Shown here piece by piece: positions 41,201-53,200 of a stretch of 64,000 nt of DNA. The DNA comes from Culex pipiens pallens (lineage: Eukaryota; Arthropoda; Insecta; Diptera; Culicidae). The DNA is taken from contig NC_068938.1 in assembly GCF_016801865.2 (NCBI RefSeq), forward strand, positions 30,696,129 to 30,760,128. The letters are read 5' to 3'. Both the position numbers and the translations under genes were made by a program. The notes under the pieces are model-generated. The model saw only the letters and a list, made by a program, of their open reading frames with translations, was not told where the DNA came from and made no database searches. Positions within the stretch are counted from its first letter, which is position 1; every line of letters begins with the position of its first letter.

Positions 41201-44200
41201 ACGGCAGTTTTAAAGATTTTTCGATTCTTCCATTCAGACGTTTAGCTTGTACGGGTTAAAAATCATAGAAAAGATGATATATTGCAAATGATTTTTGAAA
41301 GAAACAACAAATTTATTAAATTTAATATTCAGGAAGCATAATTCCTTTTTTTTAACATAACTTTTTGTAAATTATTAGGGCTCAATAATGCATGAATTTG
41401 AAAATTGCGAAAAATTACAAATCAGTAGTAGTAATAATTAATACATATTTATTAAAAAAAGAAGTGAAATTAAAAGTTTGCAAGAGTTTAAAAATATGTT
41501 GATCTTATATGTTTTTCTGTAGCTAAAACATATTTTTTGTGTCTTTTTTGATTTGCCTTAAACTTTATAAGAGCCATCCCTATAACCAAAGTTGCCATTT
41601 TCCGTCCATACAAATTTGTCAGCTGTAATATAATATTGTTTGATCTGAATCTCGAGAAAGAAATTTCTGATGAATTTGATGTCAAATATAATTTCAAGAA
41701 ATCTAGATAATAATTGGCAAAAATCCACCTAAAATTTGTTTTTTTTTTTGACAAATTTGCATTTTTTCGGATTTTTTTTTCAACAGTGCCAAAAGCTTAA
41801 TTTTTTTTCGAAAGCTTCAGAAAATTTCCTATAAATTTATTTAATAAGCTTTGAAGTTTGCTGAGAAAAGAAAAACAAAATAAATATAACTTCTAATTGT
41901 TAGACTTTAACTTATTTCCATACTCTTCACAATGTTTTGAAGCAACAACACAACTGATAACAAAATCAGACCAATCTTCGCTCCCTCCAAGGGAAGCTGG
42001 AGGTCTGCCATCATCTCGGCTTATCACCTCAGCCGCAAAAAGGGGGGGGGGGTCGGTCGTGTGCCATTTGCCACTTGCTCTGGCGATATATTTACGTTCC
42101 AAACGTACGTACAAATATTATTTATTATTCTACGTCCTTGTAATGTGAGCATCTTAACGGGTTGACTGTCCGCGAAATGGTGCCTCGCGCTTCCTCTTCC
42201 ACTTCCAAGGGCTGATAATTTTTCATGCCTGACTTTGGAGAACTGAAAAGTATTAAATATTTAATGGCGAAAAGGAGCTGTGCAACATGCGATGTGTGAT
42301 AACAACTTCTTCTTCTTATTCATAACTCCTCAGAACAAACAAGTTGAAGAGAGAGACAGAGAGAAAAAACGTCTCATTCCGATGCTTGCCACGTGAGCCG
42401 TGCCAGAATATTTTAGCATAAATTTCGCTTAAATTATTCTTATGTGTGTATGGGCACAACTTCTGCCGAGAGAACACACCAATAAATTTAGTCAAGTGCC
42501 TTACACCAGCGCCACTCACAGGTTGCACAAATCATTAGCTTGTTTGCCCATAATCGCATACATCCCATCGGAATTAGAATTGCCAACTCAGCCAGCCAGC
42601 TAGCCAACTATGGAAAGAGTCAGAATTCATCAAGTTCCCGAGAGCAGTCGCTGCTGCAGCAGCAGTTTGCTTAATGAACGATGTTGCTCATTTGCTTGAA
42701 TTATGACCGGATCATAAATTATTTAGTCAGCGAGGTACACGCGGACATCTAATGAGATTGGAGATTGCAAGGTTAATCAGGACCTAATCGGAATCTGTTG
42801 ACTTCCATTTTGAATGTTTTAATCGACTTCAAAGATTCAATCTGAACCTCGTCGTAGCGTTTGTTGCACCTCTATGCTAATCAAATCTCTGCTCGATAAT
42901 CTTCCCAACTCTCCAAACCCCCCAAAACAAAAATCGATTTCCCCACCAAGGTTGCACACTTGACCGTGATTGCATCACCACGCAGAGTTCCGACCCCGAA
43001 AACCGACTCGTGACACACAGACAAGACATCTTTCGGAAGCCGTGCCCTCTGCCGGGTTTTAGTATCGCATGACAAAACCAGGCCAGGCCACAAACCAACA
43101 GCAGCAGCAGGTGGCCTACAAAAGACACTCACGTGTCGTCACCGCTCTCGTTAATTACCTGGGGGTGGAGGAGAGGGCTTTTCCAACCCATCATGACTAC
43201 GAAAAATGGGGCGGAAAGTGTGCTAACATTTTGACGCGAACCTGTCACGCAACATGTGATCCAAAGGTTCTAGCGTTCTAGGGTGACCCGCGAACCTATT
43301 TTAGAATGGCTGCTAATGTACCGTTTCAAACTCAACGGCATTCCGCTGGAAAGGTCAACAATCTAACAATCCTTGCAGAAAAAAAAAAAACAAAATTCAC
43401 GCTGAACCTGCTCAAAGCCGCATACCGCACACGCAGAGAACGCGGTCGTTAGTTTTTCCCTCTTGACTTTATAAATTATTAGCTCCACTCTGGCGGTTTC
43501 CAGCTGGCTGGCTGGATGCCCCAGGCGACTGGTTTAGTCAGTGAACCTTTAGTTGGTCTCACTTACTCATCGCCGAGCTACCCAACAACTGTCTATCAAA
43601 CGCACCAGGGTGGCTAATCAAATTTAACGTTTTTTTTTACGATTTTTAAATAAATGAAGAACAACCATGTGATTATTGTTTGTATTTTTTGTTTTATTTG
43701 GCTCAAACTTTTTGGGGGCCTTTCGTAAAAGATTCCATTTTGTGCGATTGGTTCATCCATACAAAGCTCCATACAAAAATGGTACGTAAATATTCAAAAA
43801 GCAGTATTGTTTGAAGGAATTTTATAGGTTTTGATGAGGACTATTCAGAAAAAAAAATTGGTGCACGTTAAAAAAATACCAAATTCTTAAATAACTTATT
43901 TATTACAAAAAATCCATTTCCAATTTTTTTACTTTTTTATTTTTTTTTTATTTTTTTAGACACTTTTGAGACAAAGAAAAGTATGAACCAAAATTTTGCA
44001 GCCGAGTTATTGAAAACATTTTTTTTTTAATTAAAATTTTATTTCATTTTTTTTTTTGCAATCGAAAAGTATTTGACAGATTTTTTGATAAAGTGCACCG
44101 TTTCCAAAATATGGTCACTTAAAGTTTAATCAAGTTGATTTTTCAAAAAAAGTTTCCATGATTTTCAATTCCTGAAAATATTTGTTATTCGAAAGTTGAG

Positions 44201-47200
44201 AAAATATTCAATAAAATTGCCTAAGAGAAAATGAAGACCTCTGGTTGCAGAAATACAGCGAATCAAAGAGAACAAAAACAATCATGGACACTTTCAAAAT
44301 TTTCAGTTAAAATTAAACTCCTTGAAAACGATACACTTTACAATGTAATAATTTCAACTTTGATTTTTATTTTCGAGAATAAATTGTAACTTTTTTGTCC
44401 ATACTTTATGGTTAAAAAGTTGCGGTTTTTGTTCCCTAAAACATTCATAAAAATTACAGGGTGACCACTCAAATCACATTTCCAAATTCCCGACTTTTCC
44501 AGAAACTCAAATAATAGCCATTTCTTATCTAACGAATAATTTCAAACAAAAAAAACCTTATATAAAAGTAAATATCAACCATCAAACAGAAAAATCTAAA
44601 TGGATCTAAAAAAAAACAATTGACAATTTCCTATAAACAGAAACAAATTCCCAAAAAAAAATAAAAATGGAAGCACTCATTATTTTGATTCTGAGTAGAA
44701 ACATAAACAATTAGTCTTTGAAAAATAACCGAAAGCTTAACAACTTATAAATTTTATTTTTTAAGATTGGCAAACGTATAGTTTTTGATATTTGGTTTCA
44801 ACCGTTGTTGTTATTAAAAAGAATGTAGAAAAATATCCAGAAATGCGAATATAAAAGTTTGTTTGTTTTTTTTGTTGTTAACTTTCTAAATTTTTAATAT
44901 TAAATTTAAGAAATCAATGTTGATTTATCTTGTTGTCAGTTCTGACCTGTTTTAATTTTTTTTTTTTCAATAAAAAAACCAGTTTGAAAAGATTTTATGT
45001 TTTACCACTTATTTTATTCAAAATGTTTGAAGAGACAAATTCTTTAAACATATCTGCAATTAATTAAATCAATTTTTGCAGCTTTAATATTTTTTTTATG
45101 TTTTCAAAACGTAAAACAGATGGGATTTTATTGGATATTTGACTTTTAAAATAACTGATTATCATGCTATATCTATAGTAATTTACCCATATCTAATCAC
45201 AAAAAAGTTCATTTTGTAAAAAAATATTTAAAATTACTAAATGAATATAGACAATTAAAAATATATAGGGAAATATTCCCATTTTAATCACTCTAAGCCG
45301 TTCGACCAATTCTAATCACTTTTGCAGTTTTCCGCTATCAAATCAACATTTTCAGATAAATTAACAATGGAAAGTTGATTGCTCACTTTTATTTGAGCTA
45401 TTTATTACTTTGGAACAGTCAAAAACACTTTATGAAAGCTGAAATTCATGACCAAAGTGCTGATAGGCCGATAATAGGAAATAGGCTGAGAAAGGGTACA
45501 TTTCCCCTACCACATAAAACCATTGCCAATTTCAAGTTGTATTCTATTTTTGTCTAATATTCAATCAAAGTGACAAAATAAAACAGAATCATTACTTTTC
45601 GCTGGCCATAGTTTTTAAAATTAGGCTATTCCATTAGTTTTTTTTTTAAATTTGATGTTGTTTAAAGTTAAATTTCTCGTTTAATAAACTAAAATTTATA
45701 AAAATCTTTTTGAGCATGAGCATGAGCATGAGCATGGTTGACTGCCAATGAGCTGCTACTCCGTTATTGACGGATCAGCTGAAGTTAAACAATGAATCAA
45801 AAATGATCAGTGGGAGCTAACCATCCGTTCACTGTTTAACCTCTGAAGATCCCTACTTTATTAGTCAATACCGGCGCCCTCCCAAGAAGCCTGCAGTTCA
45901 ACGAAAGGGAGGAATGTTAGTCCGATAGTTGAAGTTGCAGACTCATCAAGCACACAGTTTTTCGCTATATACTTGTTGATACCGCATGAGACCGTTGAAT
46001 CCACAGCATCTCCTTCAAGCATCACGTGATTATTATTTTTTTGGGTTAGTAGGATAAGGTATTGGCTTTTCGATGCCTCCCGAGCTACGATGCTATGGGG
46101 AGGACTTTCATAACAGACCCGTCGGCGAGCCTTCCGAGCAACGATGCTATGGGAAGGTCTTTTTGGTTAACACACAAAGTCACTCACACACAATTATTTC
46201 ACTCCACTATTAATTAATCCAAAATGTCAGTGCGTCTTTCGATCATTATATAGAAATGGCTTTTTCACTATAAAAAATAAAACCTTATTCGAAAAAATTA
46301 TACACAGTTTACCCGACACCGTGCCTTCCGATCAACGATGATATAGGAAGGGCTTTGCAAATGACAAAACAATTAATTAAGATCACAAAAAAAATCACAA
46401 AAAACACCAATTACTCAACGAAAATTACGCTCAAGACACTAACTATTCAGTAAGTCATGCTATTATTCGATTACCACAATCACTCACCCCATACGAATAG
46501 CGACACAAAAGCACACCAAAAAATTAACCTGAATAATCACGACTTCGCGTCCCCATTTCCAGCGCACCAATGATGCTATTATTCGATTACCACAATCACT
46601 CACCCCACACGAATAGCGACACAAAAGCACACCAAAAAATTAACCTGAATAATCACGACTTCGCGTCCCCACTTCCAGCGCACCAATGATGCTATTATTC
46701 GATTACCACAATCACTCACTCCACACGAATAGCGACACAAAAGCACACCAAAAAAATTAACCTGAATAATCACGACTTCGCGTCCCCACTTCCAGCGCAC
46801 CAATGATGCTATTATTCGATTACCACAATCACTCACTCCACACGAATAGCGACACAAAAGCACACCAAAAAATTAACCTGAATAATCACGACTTCGCGTC
46901 CCCACTTCCAGCGCACCAATGATGCTATTATTCGATTACCACAATCACTCACTCCACACGAATAGCGACACAAAAGCACACCAAAAAATTAACCTGAATA
47001 ATCACGACTTCGCGTCCCCACTTCCAGCGCACCAATGATGCTATTATTCGATTACCACAATCACTCACTCCACACGAATAGCGACACAAAAGCACACCAA
47101 AAAATTAACCTGAATAATCACGACTTCGCGTCCCCACTTCCAGCGCACCAATGATGCTATTATTCGATTACCACAATCACTCACTCCACACGAATAGCGA

Positions 47201-50200
47201 CACAAAAGCACACAAAAAAAATTAACCTGAATAATCACGACTTCGCGTCCCCACTTCCAGCGCACCAATGATGCTATTATTCGATTACCACAATCACTCA
47301 CTCCACACGAATAGCGACACAAAAGCACACCAAAAAATTAACCTGAATAATCACGACTTCGCGTCCCCACTTCCAGCGCACCAATGATGCTATTATTCGA
47401 TTACCACAATCACTCACTCCACACGAATAGCGACACAAAAGCACACCAAAAAATTAACCTGAATAATCACGACTTCGCGTCCCCACTTCCAGCGCACCAA
47501 TGATGCTATTATTCGATTACCACAATCACTCACTCCACACGAATAGCGACATCTAAAATTTATAAAAATCTTTTTATTCATAAATTTTTGTATAAAAATC
47601 TGTGTCAAATGCATCCAACATTTATAAGGATTTTAAAAGACTTAAATAAGTTTTTCTTTCTCAAATGAAGGATCCTTAAATTTAAGGTAATTTACTAAAG
47701 AAGAACTCTAGATTTAAAAAAGTAAGAGTGAGTGAATTGAATTTAAAAATAATCAAAAACATTACAATTATTCGAAAGTCAAAAAATAATTTTCGACTTT
47801 TGCCGACCTTTTGCCAAAAAAATCATAAATTCCCGACTTTTTCCCGATTTTTTGCGAATTTTGGCGAATTGCAGACTTTTTCCCGACTTGAGTGGCCAAT
47901 TAAAAATATTGATTTTGGAAATTGTTTTTTTGTGGAAAAAAGTTAATCAAAAATCGGCATTTTTTTTTCGTGTACAATTTTTTATCTTAAAAGTCCTTAT
48001 CAATTTCTGCAAATTTGCCAAAGACACCAAACCGATCAAGTAAGAAGTGATCGATGAATTATTTATGAAAATGTTCAATGAATTACGTCTGTTTGTCTGA
48101 ATGATATTATGAAAATTTAAATCGGTTGGTTAAAATTACATAGCATAAAAAATATGTTTTAAACCAGTCATTTACCAAATTGTCGAATTTGTAAACATTA
48201 TTTTTTTTCAATATCATAAAAAAACTTTCGACGCTGTAAATGTTGATCAAAGTTGGATTTTTTTTACGATTTTGGAAACATTTCGACAACATAGAGTTAC
48301 TGGATTGGCTCACAGAGTTTCTTTCCGTGTGCCTAAATTAAAAATTAGGAAAGTATCAATGAACTTCTGAAAACGTATTTTTTCTGGACATTTTTACGTC
48401 TATTACCAAACTGTGATCCCAAAATTAAAAATTTCTTAATATGAAATATAAAAAGCCGTTATTTTCAAGACGAACCAAACTTTAGTTATTTCTTTCTGTA
48501 ACAAAGCCAAATATTTAAAAAAGCCAAATTTCCATCATTTAGTGGCCACCCTGCACTCACGCCAGAGCACCAGGCGAATGAACCAGCACGCAGACCAAAA
48601 AAGACAAAAACAACAACCGAAAAAACACCCAGCATTACCCAGAACGCGACAGCAACCCCAGACCAGCCATCGAAACCTCAGACAGCTGACTCGCGCACAA
48701 TTTTCGCGTTCTGGCCAAGGCAGGCCTGACTGGCCTGAGAAGGTTATCGTACTCGGCAACCCTCACACCAGCACACCGTACTGCAGCAAGTCAAGACAGC
48801 TCAATTACAGCTGTTGCGCGCTCCTCAATGACCGCGGCGGTGTAACCGACCGACGAAACAAAAGCCATTTTCGGGGGGCGGCGGCAATCTAATTTGTGGG
48901 CGAAAACCGCCAAGGCTTCCGCGGTGATCTCTTTCTGCATCAAGTTTCCCAATTCTGGCCAAATCAACGTGGCGAAACGATCTCGCACAAATCTCAAAAT
49001 CGGGCGTAATTTGCTTCAACCAATTAAAAATGCATCCCCCCTACACGTGCAACCTGCTTCTTCTTCTGTTCTAGGATTTGTTGGGGTGCCCTCAACTAAT
49101 ATAATTAGCTTTCCGGGTGGAACGGAAAACGGAACGTGATGTTCGAGTCGCAGTGCACCCCCGGAAGAGAACGAGAAAGTGTTCAAATGTTGAATTCCGG
49201 CCCCAACTTACACCGTCCGCCAGGATTTGCTTCCCGGGAGTGTCCTTGATGAATTTTCCTGGAAAAACAGTGGGAATGAGAGAGAAAGAAAATCATTAGT
49301 AAAGCAGTTTTTAAAACACGGAGCAAAAAAAGTAAAACCTAGGGACACGTGTTGGGAGATGGAAATAAAAAAAACGGTAAAGCTCAGCAAAACATTTGCA
49401 TTTTTTGCTGTTTCTTCCAACAAAAAAAACACACACACGGAGGGATTCGGTTAAGTAGCACACGGTGGAGCGGCGATGTTAAAGTTAAAGTTTGGGCTTG
49501 GACACGAACCGCTTCTTTCTCTTGGGGCCTGCTCTGATATCAGGCGACACAGGTCGTCGCACGTTTCATCATCCATCGCAAATCTCATATAAATATTAGA
49601 TTAGGAACAGCTGTCGCCGGAATGGTTTTGGTTTTCGGTGATGATTTGTGTTATATTTGGGTCATGATTTGATGACATTATTTTCTCGGTTCTATCCCAT
49701 TCCCCAGAATCCCACTCCCCAGAATGGCCCATTCCCCAGAAATATTTAGAACCGTGAAAAACATGTTATGTTTCCCATTCGGTATAATGCCATTTAGCAT
49801 AATGCCGTTTGGCATAACATAATTTGGCATAATGACGCATAATGGTTAATTGGCATAATGAAATTAAATTTTCAACATTAATTCAATATTAGAATCGTTT
49901 TAAAGAAGACATCGTGACGTGTGATAACTGCTGAAACTAATTGATTTTTTTTTTTCATTCTTTAAGAAGGGAAAACTCTCTTTACCTACTTGGGATAACT
50001 GCAAAAGTAAAATTCAACTTGTGTCAGCATTCTGCAGTTATTACAAGTCAAGAGAATTGTCCATTCTTTAAAGAAGGCAAATTTCAACTTTAAAGGGAAA
50101 TTTCAACTTTTGCCCGCATTAAGACAGTCAAGAGAGTTTTCCCTTATGTAAAGAAGGGAAAATTCTGCTTCAAAGGGAAATTTAACCTTTGGCAACAGTA

Positions 50201-53200
50201 CTGCCAGACCAGAGAGTTTGCCCTTCTTTAAAAAAGGCAATATTTAACTTTAAAAGGAAAATTAAACTTTGGCAGCAGTACTGACAGTCATAAGAGTTTT
50301 CCCTTCTTTAAAGAAGGGAAAATTTAACTTTTAAGGGAAATTTCAACGTTTGTCAACAATTATCACAAGTCAAGAGAGTTTTACTTTCTTTGAAGAAGGA
50401 AACATTCAACTTTTCTCAGCAGTTATCACAATAACGGCGAAATCCGAACACATCACACTTTAAACTGATCACTTTTTGAAATAAAGTACATTTATAATAA
50501 AAATAAAACTTTTCTGGGGAATGGGTCATTCTGGGGAATGAGTTTCTGGGGAATGGCATTCTGGGGAATGGAATTCTGGGGAATGGGATTCTGGGGAATG
50601 GGATAGAACCATTTTCTCATAGTTTGTTTCTATATTCATTAAAATTTAACTTAAAATACATTACAATAAATTTTTTTAACTTGTAGAGTGCATTTTATTT
50701 CGAGATATTTGACAGGATGAAACTTTGTCTATGCGTTCCCTATGTAGAAAAGAGCATTTTGCATCATTAATTTTTCTTTGCAGCACTTCATACAATAAAG
50801 CAAGATGGTCATAGAAATTTAGCATGAGAATATTCCTCTACAACCCAAAAATCATTTTTTCAACCAATTTTTGACCTTTAAAAAGCATCAGAAAGAAAGA
50901 AGAACTCTTAAAATTTAAGAAAATTTTAAGATTGTCTTATGTGATTTTGACAATGTTTTGAAAAATGTAATTTTTTCAAGGGTCAATTTTGGCTGTGTTT
51001 TTCACTAATATTTCCTCTATATCATGTGACAATAAGTACGCAGTATTTTTTGTAGTGTACCGGACTATGCCCCTCAGTACAAATAAAAGTCAATTTGCAA
51101 AAAAGTACAGAACTACTCTAATCTAGTAACACTTTAAACACTTTAAATTCTCAAAATATAGTATTATTATTGGAGAATTTTTGATAAGTCATACAATAAA
51201 GAAAAAAGTAAGCTTTCAAATATGTGAGCAACTTCAAAAAAATGTTTTTGTCACCGCCTCCCTTCAAAGTCTGGCCGAAAAATCAGGGGACAAAAAATAT
51301 GTTTTCTAAAAACTTCAAAATGTTAATGGAAATTTAAGTGCAATTACCTGAAATTAATGTAAAATGCATTCCCCTGTGTCTAGAATCATTTTTAGAATGT
51401 TTGCGTTAGTAAAAAAAACATTAGAATTTTTTTTTAAGTTTTCGATGTTTAGTTTATTTTATTATTTTATAGATCCACAAAATGCCTAGCGCTATAAACA
51501 TTTTCTATTAATTTATTATTTATTATTAATTATTTAGAAAAAAAAAATGGTAGCATATAAACGTGATTTTGTCATTTTGTCTTAATTTGCTCCAGAAGCC
51601 AGTGTTTGATGAAAAATAATCAAATATGATATTTGTTACAAGTTTAATGTAAAAAATATTATATTTGATTATTTTTCATCAAACACCGGCATCTGGAGCA
51701 AATCAGGACAAAATGAACGAAGTAAGGTAGCTGTTTAAGCCATTTTTTTATATAATGCTCTGATTTTTTTTAATTCAGTTTAAACAGGAACAGAACAAAA
51801 CAATTAATACACTGATTTTAAAATATATTGCTCTAAAATCTCTATTACGTATTCAGACTGTACTCCAGATTTACCCAGCTGGCTGTAGTTTTTGATTTGT
51901 AAAATATGTTTTAAACTGACAGTGACTGAGCCAGTCCAGGGTGACCACTCAAATACCATTTTCAAATTCCCGACTTTTTCCAGGCATTTCCAGAAACTCA
52001 CTGATTTGCCATTTCTTATCTGAAGAATGATTTCAAACAAAAAAACTCTATTAAAAAACCCGATTTAATCCCACCTGGGGTGAGAAAGAGCCTTTCTTAC
52101 TAAAGAATATAACAATGGTAGAACTTTTTTCAATTAATAACATCAACTTTGTTTATTTATAACGTCAACACAAAAGAAAGTCTTATGATGAAAGCAAAGT
52201 ATTATGATGATATTATGAGTATTATGAATGATATGATTTCCAAAAGAAATAAAAAACGCAATTTTCACCAAAAGAATATTTTTAATCGTATGTACAATAT
52301 GTTTGTACGTTTCTAATCAAACAAGCGATCATGACAAACGCGATCAAAGCAAGCTTCCCAACAACGCACACCGCGGTTTTGGTTTTCTAGTTTCGGTACG
52401 AGCCCTTTTGTGTGACTGTGTTGGTGTTTTGGTTCATCGTACCAGCGCACCAAGACAAGCAAAACCGAGGTACAAGTGAACCGCGTGTGCCGCACGGTGC
52501 ATGGAAGCTAGCCATTCAGCTTCTACGAGAGTGACAGAGTCAGAGATAGCTTTTTTTTTTTTTTTTTTAATTTATATTTATTCAGATTTTCTCTTCCATG
52601 TACATTATTGAGTGTCCAATCACAATCGATGACTTTTCACCTCAATTTTAAATACTAGCAATTTTCATTTATTCATGAAATATTGTAGCTTTCGCTATTC
52701 AGTGATTTCAAATGTAGGAGGTCCTACATGTACAAAAGGGAAAAGAGATACCTTAAAACTAACTTATAAACTATATAAAGAGCGGATCAATGCAGCTGAA
52801 GACTGCAATGATTTTTGTCGAAATGCATCGATTATCTTATTGGACATAACATCCAAAGTGTCAACTTCGGCTAATTGATGAAGTTCACTGGTGCTGAACC
52901 AGGGAGGAAGTTTCAGAATCATTTTCAGAATTTTGTTCTGAATCCTCTGAAGTTTTTTCTTCCTGGTTAAGCAACAGCTTGTCCAGATCGGCACAGCATA
53001 AAGCATGGCAGGTCTGAAAATTTGTTTATAAATTAACAGTTTATTCTTGAGACAAAGTCTAGAATTCCTGTTTATAAGTGGATACAAACATTTAATATAT
53101 TTGTTACATTTAACCTGGATACTTTCAATGTGATCCTTGTAAGTAAGGTTTTTGTCAAAAGCAAGTCCAAGATATTTCACTTTATCCTCCCACTTTAAAT

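Larger units (their letters stand above)
45712..47552 (-). mobile_element. Non-coding retroposon with 116-bp 5' monomers and (ATGCTC)n tail
   Basis: A 23-bp target duplication flanks it (45689-45711 and 47553-47575). The related sequence at 59308 shows the same text uninterrupted. Read on the minus strand it has about 9.5 tandem 116-bp monomers (47551-46457), a 745-bp body, and a 3' tail of four copies of ATGCTC. No protein is encoded. The layout resembles non-LTR elements whose 5' ends carry promoter monomers, but here without ORFs, so it would be non-autonomous. Confidence 0.75.
44459..47898. mobile_element. GGGTGaCCACtCAA-ended element with TTCCCGAC subrepeats, copy A (interrupted)
   Basis: The left end is gggtgaccactcaaat followed by ttcccgac. 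The right end is rich in tcccgactttttcccg and closes with cttgagtggcc. It shares internal text (gtaaatatcaaccatcaaa, aacaaattcccaaaaaa) with copy B. It is interrupted by the retroposon at 45712-47552. Another family terminus (agtggccaccctg) lies at 48541-48553, so the true right end could be there. Confidence 0.55.

Noticed and set aside
38147..41259. Pairs of mirrored frames of about 104 codons in the two foldback arms
   Set aside because: The same text appears in both inverted arms, has no domain, and is better explained as transposon arm sequence.
46600..47614. Repeated minus-strand frames reading RYSCGVSDCGNRIIASLVRW
   Set aside because: They follow the 116-bp monomer and lose frame with the monomer length; this is a repeat artefact.
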